NCBI RefSeq assembly: GCF_022539505.1
Contig: NC_061512.1
Coordinates: 150,209,962-150,273,961, forward strand
Length of the DNA stretch: 64,000 nucleotides
Direction of reading: 5' to 3'
From: Lolium rigidum
Taxonomy: Eukaryota > Streptophyta > Magnoliopsida > Poales > Poaceae
Part shown: positions 1 through 11,240 of the stretch, piece after piece
How the letters are laid out: each line of letters starts with the position of its first letter
Numbering within the stretch: position 1 is the stretch's first letter
Notes under the pieces: generated by a model
Told to the model about the DNA's origin: nothing
Database searches by the model: none
Seen by the model: the letters and a program-made list of their open reading frames with translations, nothing else
Made by a program: the position numbers and the translations under genes

Positions 1-824
1 TAGCTTCTCGAGTTCATTATACACCTCCTTGTATGCTACCATGCTATCACATTGGTTCATAACTTGCTGAGCCACCAATTGTGAGTCGCCAAAGATTTTT
101 AGTCGAGTTGCACCGCAAGCTTTCGCCATCTTCATCCCGTGTATGAGGGCTTCATATTCTGCTTCATTGTTAGATGCGTTAGGGAACGTCATCCGAAGGA
201 TGTACTTCAATTTGTCGCCTTCGTGTGATATAAGTACTACTCCTCGCGCCAGCTCCTTCTACTCTCTTGGACCCGTCGAAATTCATGGTCCGGGTTCTCG
301 ACAAGTCCGGGGGTCCCGTGTTTTGCAGCTCCATCCACTCTGCGATGAAGTCCGGCGTAACTTGCGACTTGATTGCTTTTCTTTTTTCATACGTGATGTC
401 CCGAGGGGAAAGTTCTATTCCCCAAAGGGAGACACGACCCGTAGCTTCTGGATTGTTTAGTATATTTGACAAGGGAGCTTCATTGACCACTATGATCGGG
501 TGTGCCGAAAAATAGTGGCGCAATTTTCGTGCTCGTTGTGAACACTCCGTATGCTAGCTTTTGGTACCGAGTGTACCTTTGTTTTGATGGCGATAAAACT
601 TCGCCGACGAAGTATACCGGCCTCTCGTACTCCGTGGAGTTTTCCTTCTTCTTCTCTTTCGACAACTAGCACCGTGCTCACCACTTGGGGCGTGGCTGCG
701 ATATATAGCAGGAGAGGTTCCTTTTCCTTCGGCGCCACCAAAATTGGTGGTGTCGAGATTCCGTGCTTCAAATCTTCGAAAGCCTCGTCAGCCTCTTCGT
801 TCCACTGGAATTTGTCCCCTTGCT
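1..824 (-). pseudogene. gypsy RT-connection and RNase H domain, truncated by window edge
   Basis: From 771 downwards in minus-strand order, pieces in different frames read LKHGISTPPILVAPKEKEPL, LLLYIAATPQVVSTVLVVER, RPVYFVGEVLSPSKQRY and HYFSAHPIIVVNEAPL. Near 1-180 is an RNase H-like tail with NNEAEYEALIHGMKMA and LKIFGDSQLVAQQV. The last two match RNase H motifs (Glu in NEAEYEAL, Asp in GDSQLV). Overlapping frames show several indels. The domain would degrade the RNA strand of the RNA:DNA hybrid. Confidence 0.82.
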
Positions 825-1680
825 TTATCGGAGCGTAGAATGGTAATGCTTTTTCTCCCAGCTCCGGCGACGAATCCGCTCGTAGCTGCGACTCGCCTGG
901 TTAGTCTGTTGTATTTCTTTCAACTTTGTTGGCTTTCTCATTGTTACGATAGCTTGTATTTTATCGGGATTTGCTTCAATCCCTCTTGCTGAGACTAGAA
1001 ACCCCAGAAGTTCTCCTGCTGGGACCCCGAAGGAACACTTCGTCGGGTTCAACTTCAGGCAGAATTTGTCGAGGTTGTAAAAAGTTTCCTTGAGATCCTC
1101 GATCAGTGTTGTCCCTTTTTTTGACGTTATGACGACATCGTCGATATATACTTGCACGTTTTTCCCAATCTGTGTCGCCAAACACTTCTGCATCATCGTT
1201 CGATATGTTGCTCCCGCATTTTTTAGACCAAAGGGCATTGTTCTCAGTAGCAAAACACGCCGTAAGGTGTAATAAACGCGGTCTTTACTTCATCTTCTTC
1301 TTTCAATCTGATCCGGTTATAACCCGAATATGCGTCCAGGAAGGAAAGACGTTCACATCCAGCACGTGGAGTCGATAATTTGATCGATCCTCGGAGGGGA
1401 AAGTGATCCTTTGGACAATGTTTATTGAGACACGTAAAGTCGACGCACATGCGAAGGACCTTAGTGTTTTTCTTTGGCACCAACACAGGATTTGCTACCC
1501 ATGTGGCTTCTGTGAATATCTCTTTGATAAAACCAGCTTCTTGTAGTCGATTGATTTCTGACGAAGATAGCTTTGCGGTTTGGTTCCGAAAAACGCCGCA
1601 AAGGTTGTTTGATTGGTCTCGCTAATGGATCCAAATTTAGGTGGTGCTCGGCAAGTTCCCCGGGTACTCCTGGCATGTCA
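825..1680 (-). pseudogene. gypsy reverse transcriptase domain
   Basis: The palm-domain motifs appear in order. At 1486-1244 are VLRMCVDFTCLNKHCPKDHFPL and then LSFLDAYSGYNRIRL (motif A, catalytic Asp in FLDAYSGY). At 1253-825 come MPFGLKNAGATYRTMMQ, VQVYIDDVVITSK (motif C, YIDD catalytic pair) and FCLKLNPTKCSFGV. The stretch upstream (1676-1486) has the entry region PIKQPLRRFSEPN with a frame change. The domain copies element RNA into cDNA. At least two frame breaks separate the parts. Confidence 0.9.
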
Positions 1681-1925
1681 GCTGGACACCATGCGAAGAT
1701 TTTCCAGTTCTCACGGAGGAACTCGACGAGCGCGCTTTCCTATGCGATATCCATGTCATTTGCGATAGATGTCGTCTTTTTCGGGTCTGTCGGGTGAATC
1801 TGCACCTCCTTAGAATTTTTCTCGGTATTGAAAGTTGATTCTTTATTTGGCCTTTCAACGTCTGGCAGTACGTCGTAATCAGTCATACTTTTTGACGCCA
1901 AATACTCAGCTTGCATCCCGAAAGT

Positions 1926-2477
1926 TTATGATAACCGATGAAAATCTTTGTCACACTTATCGGCTAAGGCGAAGCTTCCTTTAACTGTGATTGGTCCCTT
2001 TGGTCCAGGCAATCTCCACAACAGGTATGTATAGTCTAGTACCGCCATAAATCTAGCATATGCTGGTCGTCCCAACAAAGCGTGGTACTGCGATGGAAAA
2101 TCCACGACTTCAAATTCCAGCTTCTCGATTCTATAATTTTCTCGGGTTCCAAACTGAACGTCGAGATTGATCTTCCCCAATGGATAACTTGGTTTCTCCG
2201 GTGTGATGCCGTGGAATCTCGTGTCCGTTGGTTTCGGGTTTGCTAGGGAGATGTTCATCTTCCTTAATGTATCTGCGTACATGAGGTTCAAGCTGCTGCC
2301 GCCATCTATAAATACGCGAGACACGTCGAATCCCGCGATGACCGCCGGTAGTATAAGTGCTGACCGCCCCGGTCGAGGAACTTGCTGCGGATGATCCGCT
2401 ATGGTGAAGCCGATGTCTTGCCCCGACCAATTGAGGTACTCAACCGTTGGTGGAGGCATTTTCTCCGCCATGAACAC
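1926..2477 (-). pseudogene. gypsy aspartic protease region
   Basis: This open frame of about 183 codons contains RVFIDGGSSLNLMYADTL, the retropepsin active-site region in the D-G-G-S form seen in some plant gypsy lineages. Further on, HALLGRPAYARFMAV matches the conserved second half of the fold. The domain would cleave the gag-pol precursor. It follows gag after a stop at about 2488, and pol continues downstream in another frame. It is probably part of one original polyprotein frame broken by mutation. Confidence 0.82.
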
Positions 2478-2490
2478 CGTCGCGAGATTA

Positions 2491-4916
2491 CTTTTTGAGT
2501 TCCGTTGGACGGCCTTCCCTTCGAATCATCGACACCGCTCCGTTTGAGTTAGGATCGACATAAGGTGGTGGTGGAGGTGCTGCCGCTATTCTGAGCTGAT
2601 GCCGATTGTCGTCTGTAATCGCGGGAGGTGGTGGCAGGTGGATCTCGCTCCTGGGCTCCCGAGGATTTCTCTGTGCTGCTCGAGCGTTAGCGTTCTCTGC
2701 GTACCTGAACATTGCCTGAAAATTTCGACAATCTTTCTGCAGGTGCCCTGACTGTCTTTTTCCGTTGCTATCGAGGAAAAAATGCATCTGGCACGGTCCG
2801 TTCATCATTTCTTCGGGGGACACGAAAGGCCTTGGGAACCTAGGCCCACTATTTTTCCTGTTGCGAGAGTCGTCTCTGTTATCGCCTCGCTGCTCATTGC
2901 TTCTCTGATAATCATCTCTATTGTTTCCTCCTGTGTTTGCCCGAAAACCTGCCGAAATTTGCCCTGGGGCGTCATAGTTCGGGTACTGCCGAGGAAATCG
3001 TCGCCTCGGTTGGTAATTTCGACCACGGTCCTCCTCTGGCGACCTGTGCCGTTTGTTGTGGACAGCATCCTCTCCATCTGCCCATCTGTTTGCTATCTCC
3101 ATTAACGCGAATACTGTCTTTGGATTGGTCCTTCCCAAGTCCTCGACAAAATCTCCACGCCTAATTCTTGCGACAAACGCATCTATTGCTCTCTCGTCAG
3201 ATATATTTTCTGCCGAGTTTTTTATGATGTTCCACCTTTGGATGTACTTTCTCATTGACTCATCTGGCTTTTGTCGACATGCTCTCAACTCTTCTAACGA
3301 CGCAGGTTTTTTGCACGTGGACCTGAAGTTCTTGACGAATACGTCCTCGAAACTTTCCCAGCTGTCGATAGATCCTGGCGGAAGCTTTTTGATCCAAGAT
3401 CGTGCAGCTCCACTTAAGTGCACCTGAATACTTTGCATGGCTGTTGTCCTAGTCCCTCCAGTTAACTTCACCGTCTCGAGGTAATCAACTAGCCAATCCT
3501 CTGGATCTTGCAGAGCCGTCGAATTTTTTGAAGTGATCAGTGCAACTTAAATCCCGAAGGGACTCGAGTTTTTCGTACTCTCCTTGTGAAGCACGGCAAA
3601 CCGCACATATCCTCGTCGTTTAGTTCCGGGGATTGTCGATGTTCCTCTTCGCCTTGCCGTGCTCTCGTCTACCCTTGCTTGTGCCGCCGTATCTCTTGCT
3701 TCACTTGTTCCTTCGACATTTACTCGCCGTCGCTGCCGTAGGTCGTGGACTATTTTGCCTTGCAGCCTCCTTCTCGGCGGTGTTGATACAAACGCCGTTC
3801 CCATGGCTTCAGCCTCCTGCTATCGCCATGTTGTACAAGGCCTCCCTTGGATCTCCCGGAGGTGGCCTCGGATGCAAGGATAAATGCTTGTGTCGCCATA
3901 TATCCAAACTTTCCGGTGTTTTAGGGATAATATTCCCTCTTGTGTCTATCGACATAAAAGACATGTCGAGATTTTGAACCCGGTACTCTCTTTCTCCTTC
4001 GGGTATGTGTTGCAACTGACCTTGCTCGTTCCGAGCTTCTCTATGACTATCTACCGAGGTTCTAGATTGTCGACTTAGATCCGCCCTTCGTCTCGCTTGA
4101 CGCGGAGGTCTGCCTCCTTTCTTTTATTTAAAGCTTCAGTCTGTTTTTCCAGCTTCTCTTCCAGCTCCGGCGAGTCTATATTGATAAGCTTGCAGTTCTT
4201 GGATTGTAGCAGTTGTCGTCATTGGCTCCGAACCATCTAAAGCTTTTGCAGCTCTATCCCAGGCTGTTTGTGGGAGTTGAACTCTGACGCGTGGTGTGGA
4301 CCCGACATATTTAGTGCCCATACCTCTCCTTAGATCTAAGGGATCGACATAGGGATTGCCCAAATCGTCGAAAGCCTCTGATGTTTCCTCTTGATCGCGA
4401 CTTGCCTCTCCAATGGCAAAGACTTGATGATATTTTGGAGTTTTCACCTTGCTTGGTTTGGTGACACCATCATAGAGTTTGGTGAAGACCTTCCCAATAG
4501 AGGTGGATTTGTCGATGAAGTCGAAGCTGTTAGCGTCGCTTGAATCATCGCTTATATAAGAGTCCGCCGATGACTCGAAGGACATGTCGCTGAAGATTCT
4601 GGCGAGTTTTTCACTTGCCCTGCTGTCGATGAAGCGTGGCGACGAAATCTCCTTATCGCTGGACTCGACAGATGATACTGAGTTTGAAAGATCAGAACCA
4701 CCCGACGAGATCGGAACTTCGAGACGATACACTCCTTCTTTGTCGACGCGGAAATCGAATTTTCCGAACGTCATCTTCATTGGCTCCTCCAGATACGCAT
4801 ATGCATCCAAACGGGAGGGCGGGTGAGGAACAAAATCGACAAGACCAGATTCGATCTGTTTACCTCTGTCCATGATGTTGCTTGCTACTGATGAAGTCGA
4901 CGATCTTGAACGTGCC
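2491..4916 (-). pseudogene. gag: gag polyprotein remnant
   Basis: The chosen start is the Met of MARSRSSTSS at 4916, about 30 nt after the primer-binding site. The N-terminal part (4916-4136) is Ser/Asp-rich, with PHPPSRLDAYAYLEEP. The middle part is spread over two or three frames. The last part (3471-2491) has the retrotransposon gag core: VHLSGAARSWIKKLPPGS, then SWESFEDVFVKNF and a downstream RKYIQRWN. After this come an Arg/Asn-rich stretch and a CQMHFF...GHLQKDC cluster that looks like an altered zinc knuckle. Gag forms the virus-like particle that packages element RNA. Frameshifts between 4136 and 3471 make this copy non-functional. Confidence 0.85.
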
Positions 4917-4946
4917 ATCGAGATCAGCTCTTTGTCGCCTCTAATT

Positions 4947-4963
4947 CCCACAGACGGCGCCAA
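4947..4963 (-). other. tRNA primer-binding site
   Basis: Immediately after the LTR the minus strand reads TTGGCGCCGTCTGTGGG. TGGCGCC followed by a G/T-rich stretch is the usual start of the primer-binding site in plant gypsy elements. The matching tRNA was not identified. Confidence 0.8.
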
Positions 4964-5349
4964 TTGACAAGGTATTAACTTGTCAATGCCTATGGATTAT
5001 AGGCTAGGGTTTAGTTAGAAGTAGAGGGCAAGTAGATCTCGAAGGTTTCAGCCGAAAAGTACTCGACGATTATGAAAACTAGGGTTCGTGAACAATGATT
5101 CGATGATCTTTTCGTCCCTCGACTCCCCCTTTATATAGGAGGCGGAGCCGAGGGTTTCGTTTTGTACAAGTTACAGAGTCCGGGACGGTTTCTAACTCAT
5201 CCCGCCAGATTACAAATAGCACTTTCTATTACAACTCTAACTTTCCTTAATATATCTTGGGCTCCCGAATCTTCTTATTCTTCGAGTATTGGGCCTTCAA
5301 TAAACCCCGGGTACTATCTTCGGCAGGCCCATTAGGGATGCCTATGTCA
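4964..5349 (-). repeat. 5' LTR of the gypsy element (386 bp)
   Basis: On the minus strand the LTR starts TGACATAGG at 5349 and ends CCTTGTCA at 4964, with the 5-bp inverted ends TGACA/TGTCA. It is followed directly by a primer-binding site. A CTATATAAAG-like promoter motif is visible on the minus strand around 5132-5142. The partner LTR is outside the window, so insertion age cannot be estimated here. Confidence 0.85.
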
Positions 5350-5630
5350 GGGCGCGAAGGAGGTTGGCCTTGGCAGCTCGAGCGCCGGTAGTGCCGCCAG
5401 CGACGACATTGTAAAGAGCTGCGCCGCTGAGCGCGGAGAAGATTTTGCATTGCAGTTGTAGCGTCAATTGTGCCGTCGGGCGCTCAAGAGCTTGATCGTC
5501 AACGTTGAGGGAGAGCAGGCGCCGGCGGATACACAACACAGCGAGCACCGCGGCGCAGCGGCGAGCGGATGTTGGAGATTGGAACAGAATCAGGATTCAC
5601 GGATTTGATTACGGAACTGATTGATGAACA
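5350..5630 (-). other. Possible 5' end of a disrupted host gene
   Basis: This GC-rich stretch lies between the gypsy LTR and the Helitron start. On the minus strand it has ATGs at 5548, 5450 and 5409, with short frames running straight into the LTR. The frame from 5409 begins MSSLAALPALELPRP and stays open for 20 codons to the insertion. If the Helitron is removed, the sequence upstream on the minus strand is 14283-14179, which has a TATATA motif at 14269-14274. The two pieces could be promoter plus first exon of one gene split by a Helitron and cut by a gypsy element. No homology is recognised. Confidence 0.28.
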
Positions 5631-6725
5631 TCACCACTACTATTAAAAGGGAGAGAGGGTGGTGATCCAATACATCGTGGCCGTCAACGATCTGATCAAA
5701 TGGTTCACATGAAATTGTCTGCCGGGCGGACCACGGACAATCCCGATTGATCGTGCTAATCCAGTCCCCTCGAAAAGCATCCAGAGCCTAACTTCTCCCC
5801 CTTTTTTTTCTCAACCGCAGACATGCACGCCACCCACGCTGCTGTGCCCGCGCGAGCACGCCGACGCCCTTTTTCCCGACGCTAGGCGGCTTGCGTGTGC
5901 CCCAGCCCTCGCTTCACCCGCCGGCCGCCCATCAACGTTGCCGGACGCGCCCATCGTCTTCGCGGACGCCCGCGCCCATCGGCGCCGCCACCGCATCGCG
6001 CCTAACCGTCACCGTCCACGCGCAACCGTCGCCCGTCCGCCTCATCGTCGCCGGCAGCCCTGCCAGTTCGCGCGCGTTACGGCCTCATCGAGGACGCCAT
6101 GGATTACCTCCAGCACGCCACCGGCAGCCCCGTCCGTCCGCGCGCGTACGGCTCATCGAGGACGCCGTCGACTACCCCCTACACGCCGTTGGCCTCGCCC
6201 CGTCTTCGCGCGCCCCCGGCATGTCATCGATCCGTAGGTGAACAAGTCTCCGGCCGCCAGTACAGAGACTCTTGGCTCAGTGCTTCTCCGCTTGGGTACA
6301 GTCAACTCAATTGTTGCTTTCCTAATCCTAAACTAAACTAAATTGCAAATATCTTCAATGTATGTGTGCTCGCTTTGGAATTTTGGGATTTTCTCAGGGT
6401 CTGACATATCATCAATTAGTGCAGACACTTTTTAATTTGGGGCATTTCTCACATGCATGACATATCACCAATTACTTGAGACAATATACCAGGGATAGTT
6501 CTTATAAAATCTCCATAGATTCACACAAAAATTCCAGAGCAACTCACTATGATTCTAGAATGGAGATACATGTTTTAGTTAAAAATCATTTGTAAAGTCC
6601 AGTTTTACAGTCATGCTTTTCTGTTCGGATATTACATGAATATTATTCAGAAACGTAGAGGTTATTGCAATTTGTGAGGTTTTCATAAATATAATTTTCC
6701 ATGCATGGACCTTCTCTACTATATA
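5582..6725 (+). repeat. Helitron head duplication, copy 1
   Basis: This segment is repeated at 9388-10532 with about six single-base differences and one net indel over 1.14 kb. It holds about 50 bp of sequence upstream of the Helitron, the Helitron 5' end (TC at 5631) and about 1.1 kb of Helitron head. The GC-rich part at 5870-6240 holds two diverged copies of a roughly 80-bp unit (CTCATCGAGGACGCC motif). Open frames there are on both strands and look like composition effects. It ends where the CACTA element starts. Confidence 0.92.
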
Positions 6726-6726
6726 T

Positions 6727-9387
6727 CACTACGGGAGAGATATTGTATGCCGACGGCCGCCAGCCGTCGGCACAGCCTAGAAGGCCGTCGGCACAGGCTG
6801 TGCCGACGGTGACCGTCGGCATAGCGTCGTCGGCATAGTTCTGGTCGGGGACTGCCCGATCACCGTCGGCACAGACTGGCCGTCGGCATAGATTGTTGTG
6901 CCGACGGTAACACCGTCGGCATAGTATTTCAAAATTTTCAAATTTATTTACGAAAAAATATTCAAAAAAAAATTTTGGTCAAAAAAATTTAATTTTTTTT
7001 TCACTTTTCTTCTTCTACTTTTTTTACTTTTTTACTTGTTAATCTTTCACAATCACACTTAGTACATTTAATCTTAGGTCAAATTGCACTTGGTCAAACT
7101 TCCCAGTTGGTCACCCATCCTCACACTACTCCCGCCCCGGCACGCTTAACTTCTTGGTTCTCTTCGGATGAGCTTCCCTGAAAGAAATGACACCTTGATG
7201 TTAATATTACCATATCTATCATATTAACCCTTTGACCGTGATGTCACACCTCTATATTTTTAAATTCTAAACAATTATTTAAGTAAACAACAATGAATAT
7301 ATATAAATAATAATAATATAGAATTTGAAATACAATTAAATGATTTTATTTTTGTTTTTTATTTAATAAGGAATAATTAATATCAATAAATGCGAATTTG
7401 GCAAATAATATGTCTAAATTGATCAGAAAAATGAGAGGAATACAAATATGACATCCATATCATCTTTTGAACCTACAAAGTTAACTTACCCAAAAATCAT
7501 GAGCATTAGATCAAGTACCTCTAGTTTAAATTTGACTGACTTTATCGAAAATGATATGGGAAACGGCCTCGGCATGGCATAGTTTGCCGAAACAAGGCCA
7601 TATTTGGCACCTGTGTGGGCCCTAGGATGGGAAGTAAGACCCCGGATGCGCATTTCAAATCCGATCCACGGTCGGCCATCTTTTCATAGCGTGCCCAAAC
7701 GGTTTTTATTTGTGAAGCAGCTACATGGGGCGCATTTTAGTATGAAGTGAAACCTCCGTGCGATGATAGTAGATCACCTACGCACCACCTATCACATGCC
7801 ATGTGCACGCGTTAGCTTTTTGGGAACCCATGCGGCTTCCGGCGGTGTCCCGCCGTATCCGCTGGAAACTGACCGGATTTGAACTAGGGGTCAATTATCC
7901 GTCGCTCCAGAAATTCCGGAAAAATTGTTTTTAGTTCAAACACGCATCATTACATGTGCTAATTTTTGTCCGTTTAGTTTGTTCGCGAATGGGTGCACCA
8001 GCACGCCCGGTACGGCGATACCGCATGTCTCGGGGGTCCTGTTTTGGCCAGATGGCAATTTGAACGAAGTCAAAAAATCCCACAGAGTCGCGTGACGTCA
8101 TTTTATATGTCATAGTAACTATTCCGTTTGTTAAAACTGGGATACGGCAATTATTTTGAAAAACCATTCACGAAAAGGGCTATCACGTCCGGAGTTCTAT
8201 GGATTTCAAGGGAAATGAGGTGGGAAACGGCCTCGGCATGGCATAGTTTGCCTAAACGAGATCATATTTGGCACGTGTGTGGGCCCTAGGATGGGAAGCA
8301 AGACCCCGTACGCGGATTTCTAAACCGACCTACGGACGACCATCTTTTCATTTTTAGCGTGCCCAAACGGTTTTTATTTGTGAAGCAGCTACATGGGGCG
8401 TATTTTACTATGACATGAAACCTCCGTGCAATGATAGTAGACCACCTACACACCAACTATCGCAAGACATGTGGACTCGTTAGCATTTTGGGAACCCATG
8501 CGGCCTCCGGCGGTGTCCCGTCGAATCCGCTGGAAACTGACCAGATTTGAACTAGGGGTGAACTATCCGTCGCTCCGGAAATTCCGGAAAAATTGTTTTA
8601 AGTTCTACGACGCATCATTATATGTGCTAATTTTTGTCCGTTTAGTTTGTTCGTAAATGGGTGCACCCGCACGCCCGGTACGGCGATACCGCATGTCCCG
8701 GGGGTCCTGTTTTGGCTAGATGACAATTTGAACGAAGTCCAAAAATCCCACGGAGCCGCGTGACGTCATTTTATATGTCATAGTAACTATTCCGTTTGTT
8801 AAAACTGGGATACCACAATTATTTTGAAAAATCCTTCACGAAAAGGGCTATCACGTCCGGAGTTCTATGGATTTTAGGGGAAATGAGGTGGGAAACGGCC
8901 TCGGCATGGCATAGTTTGCCGAAACGAGATCATATTTGGCACGTGTGTGGACCCTAGGATGGGAAGCAAGTCCCCGGACGCGGATTTCTAATCCGACCCA
9001 CGAGCGACAATTTTTTCATTTTTGGCGTGTGTGAAAGTCATGAAACCTCGAACATTATAGCTCATTTCTAAAAATATTTGTTTAGTTATTTGAAATATTC
9101 CATTTTTTATATTTTTCTATGATAGATCTTGTTTTTATGCAAAATTTGATATATTATACTTATTTTTCTCAATTAGAATGATTTAGTTATGATTTTTTGA
9201 AGACTGTCGTGCAGAAATAGAAAAAAGCTATGCCGACGGTATAACCGTCGGCACAGGTCTGTAGTAAAAAAAAAAGAAAAAAAATGTTGTGCCGACGGCC
9301 AGACTGGTCCTGTGCCGACGGCCAGAACTGTGCCGACGGTGACCGTCGGCACAACCGGCTTGTGCCGACGGCCATTTTAACGCCGAC
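6727..9387. mobile_element. Non-autonomous CACTA element, right end truncated
   Basis: It starts CACTACGGGAGAG at 6727, followed by many TGCCGACGG/CCGTCGGCA subterminal repeats (6750-6925). The same repeats return at 9230-9385 in opposite arrangement. The expected terminal CCCGTAGTG is missing: the element stops at about 9387, roughly 70 bp short of the end as judged against the complete relative at 49955-52173, and runs directly into the second Helitron head. Its interior is an AT-rich stretch (6930-7550) and a tandem array of about 665 bp. No transposase frame is present. Confidence 0.85.
7558..9040. repeat. Tandem array, about 665-bp unit, 2.2 copies, inside CACTA
   Basis: GGGAAACGGCCTCGGCATGG begins at 7558, 8222 and 8890, giving periods of 664 and 668 bp. 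Each full unit also carries TTTTTATTTGTGAAGCAGC, a GATTTGAACTAGGGGT segment and GTGACGTCATTTTATATGTC in the same order. No long open frame is shared between units. A related array with a 660-bp period lies in the CACTA element at 49955-52173. Confidence 0.9.
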
Positions 9388-10532
9388 GAACAGAATCAGG
9401 ATTCACGGATTTGATGACGGAACTGATTGATGAACATCACCACTACTATTAAAAGGGAGAGAGGGTGGTGATCCAATACATCGTGGCCGTCAACGATCTG
9501 ATCAAATGGTTCACATGAAATTGTCTGCCGGGCGGACCACGGACAATCCCGATTGATCGTGCTAATCCAGTCCCCTCGAAAAGCATCCAGAGCCTAACTT
9601 CTCCCCCTTTTTTTTCTCAACCGCAGACATGCACGCCACCCACGCTGCTGTGCCCGCGCGAGCACGCCGACGCCCTTTTTCCCGACGCTAGGCGGCTTGC
9701 GTGTGCCCCAGCCCTCAGCTTCACCCGCCGGCCGCCCATCAACGTTGCTGGACGCGCCCATCGTCTTCGCAGACGCCCGCGCCCATCGGCGCCGCCACTG
9801 CATCGCGCCTAACCGTCACCGTCCACGCGCAACCGTCGCCCGTCCGCCTCATCGTCGCCGGCAGCCCTGCCAGTTCGCGCGCGTTACGGCCTCATCGAGG
9901 ACGCCATGGATTACCTCCAGCACGCCACCGGCAGCCCCGTCCGTCCGCGCGCGTACGGCTCATCGAGGACGCCGTCGACTACCCCCTACACGCCGTTGGC
10001 CTCGCCCCGTCTTCGCGCGCCCCCGGCATGTCATCGATCCGTAGGTGAACAAGTCTCCGGCCGCCAGTACAGAGACTCTTGGCTCAGTGCTTCTCCGCTT
10101 GGGTACAGTCAACTCAATTGTTGCTTTCCTAATCCTAAACTAAACTAAATTGCAAATATCTTCAATGTATGTGTGCTCGCTTTGGAATTTGGGGATTTTC
10201 TCAGGGTCTGACATATCATCAATTAGTGCAGACACTTTTTAATTTGGGGCATTTCTCACATGCATGACATATCACCAATTACTTGAGACAATATACCAGG
10301 GATAGTTCTTATAAAATCTCCATAGATTCACACAAAAATTCCAGAGCAACTCACTATGATTCTAGAATGGAGATACATGTTTTAGTTAAAAATCATTTGT
10401 AAAGTCCAGTTTTACAGTCATGCTTTTCTGTTCGGATATTACATGAATATTATTCAGAAACGTAGAGGTTATTGCAATTTGTGAGGTTTTCATAAATATA
10501 ATTTTCCATGCATGGACCTTCTCTACTATATA
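9388..10532 (+). repeat. Helitron head duplication, copy 2 (continuous with Helitron body)
   Basis: This is the second copy of 5582-6725, with the Helitron TC end at 9437. Unlike copy 1 it continues past the CACTA insertion point (CTACTATATA at 10532) straight into the rest of the Helitron. It therefore keeps the sequence without the CACTA element. Its left edge abuts the truncated right end of the CACTA. Confidence 0.92.
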
Positions 10533-10649
10533 GGCAGTCATGCTTTTGTTTCACACAACTTCATGTTACAAAGTTTCTTATACACATAATATGGATAGTT
10601 CTTCGTCACAATCTGTGGGGTTCACCATTTAAAAACCTCATGAACTCAT

Positions 10650-11240
10650 CGACAAGTGTGGCTGCAAATACCAGGAGTAGTAATAAACCAACAAGTTGTC
10701 GAGGCTGTCCGCTGAGAAAAAAGGCCGAGTACCTAGAGAAGCAGCGTATGGCTTGACGGCAAAAGAGTGCTGCAATTGTCTGTGAAAATTCAACTAAACC
10801 TCAATCGAGTGGCCAAGAGTATTGTGCCTGTTTGATCGATGAGAACAAGGTGGAATCTGGACCATCCTCACGAAGGGTGTCACCTGGTAAGATGAAAATG
10901 GATTCTGTCTACCATTCATATGAAGGCACGTGTGGTATCATCAACCGTTTCTCTATACAATGTAGGTATGTTGCAGATGGGGTGCGGACATTCCTGTATT
11001 ATTGATCAAGTGTGAATACCAGCTGCACTAGGTACAAAAGTCATCCCACAAATTTTTATGCATCACTGCTCAATTCAAAATATTCTTTCCATGCTATGAC
11101 CATCAACAAAGCCCAGGGGCAAACCATTTCAACAGTTGGTATTTACCTCCCTGAACTTGTATTCTCACATGGCCAGCTTTAGGTTACATTGTCAAGGGGC
11201 GTGTCAACGTAGACCACTCGGATTTTGGTCAAGGCAAATA
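10650..11240 (+). pseudogene. Helitron Pif1-type helicase remnant
   Basis: The first part (10642-10756) reads SSTSVAANTRSSN..., then RKKAEYLEKQRMA, which resembles the N-terminal side of grass Helitron proteins. The middle is lost. The last part (11070-11236) reads FHAMTINKAQGQTISTVGIY, then PELVFSHGQL, a stop, VTLSRGVST, a stop, and TTRILVKANKDID. AMTINKAQGQT and the ALSR-like VTLSRG are the C-terminal helicase motifs of the RepHel protein that unwinds DNA during rolling-circle transposition. Internal stops and the missing centre show it is dead, so this Helitron would rely on another copy for mobility. Confidence 0.82.

Larger units (their letters stand above)
1..5349 (-). mobile_element. 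Ty3/gypsy LTR retrotransposon, 5' part (continues past window start)
   Basis: Reading on the minus strand from 5349 the order is LTR, primer-binding site, gag, aspartic protease, reverse transcriptase and RNase H, which is the gypsy order as far as it can be seen. Integrase and the second LTR would lie left of base 1. The reading frame is broken at several points (for example between 4136 and 3800, near 1244 and near 600), so this copy looks defective. The gag N-terminus and a protease motif of the IDGGSSLN type resemble grass Tat-like gypsy families; that lineage is inferred from memory. The insertion point at 5349/5350 lies in a GC-rich sequence that may be the start of an older gene. Confidence 0.93.

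Noticed and set aside
5891..6241. Overlapping open frames of 99-116 codons, repeated at 9697-10048
   Set aside because: All three plus frames and one minus frame are open at once in GC-rich DNA, with Arg/Pro/His-rich products and no start context or homology. They repeat only because the DNA is duplicated.
6740..6930. Regularly spaced GCCGTCGGCA repeats suggesting CRISPR or a protein-binding array
   Set aside because: They sit at a CACTA end, in both orientations and with irregular spacing. The same pattern is at 49975-50210, so they are subterminal repeats of the transposon.
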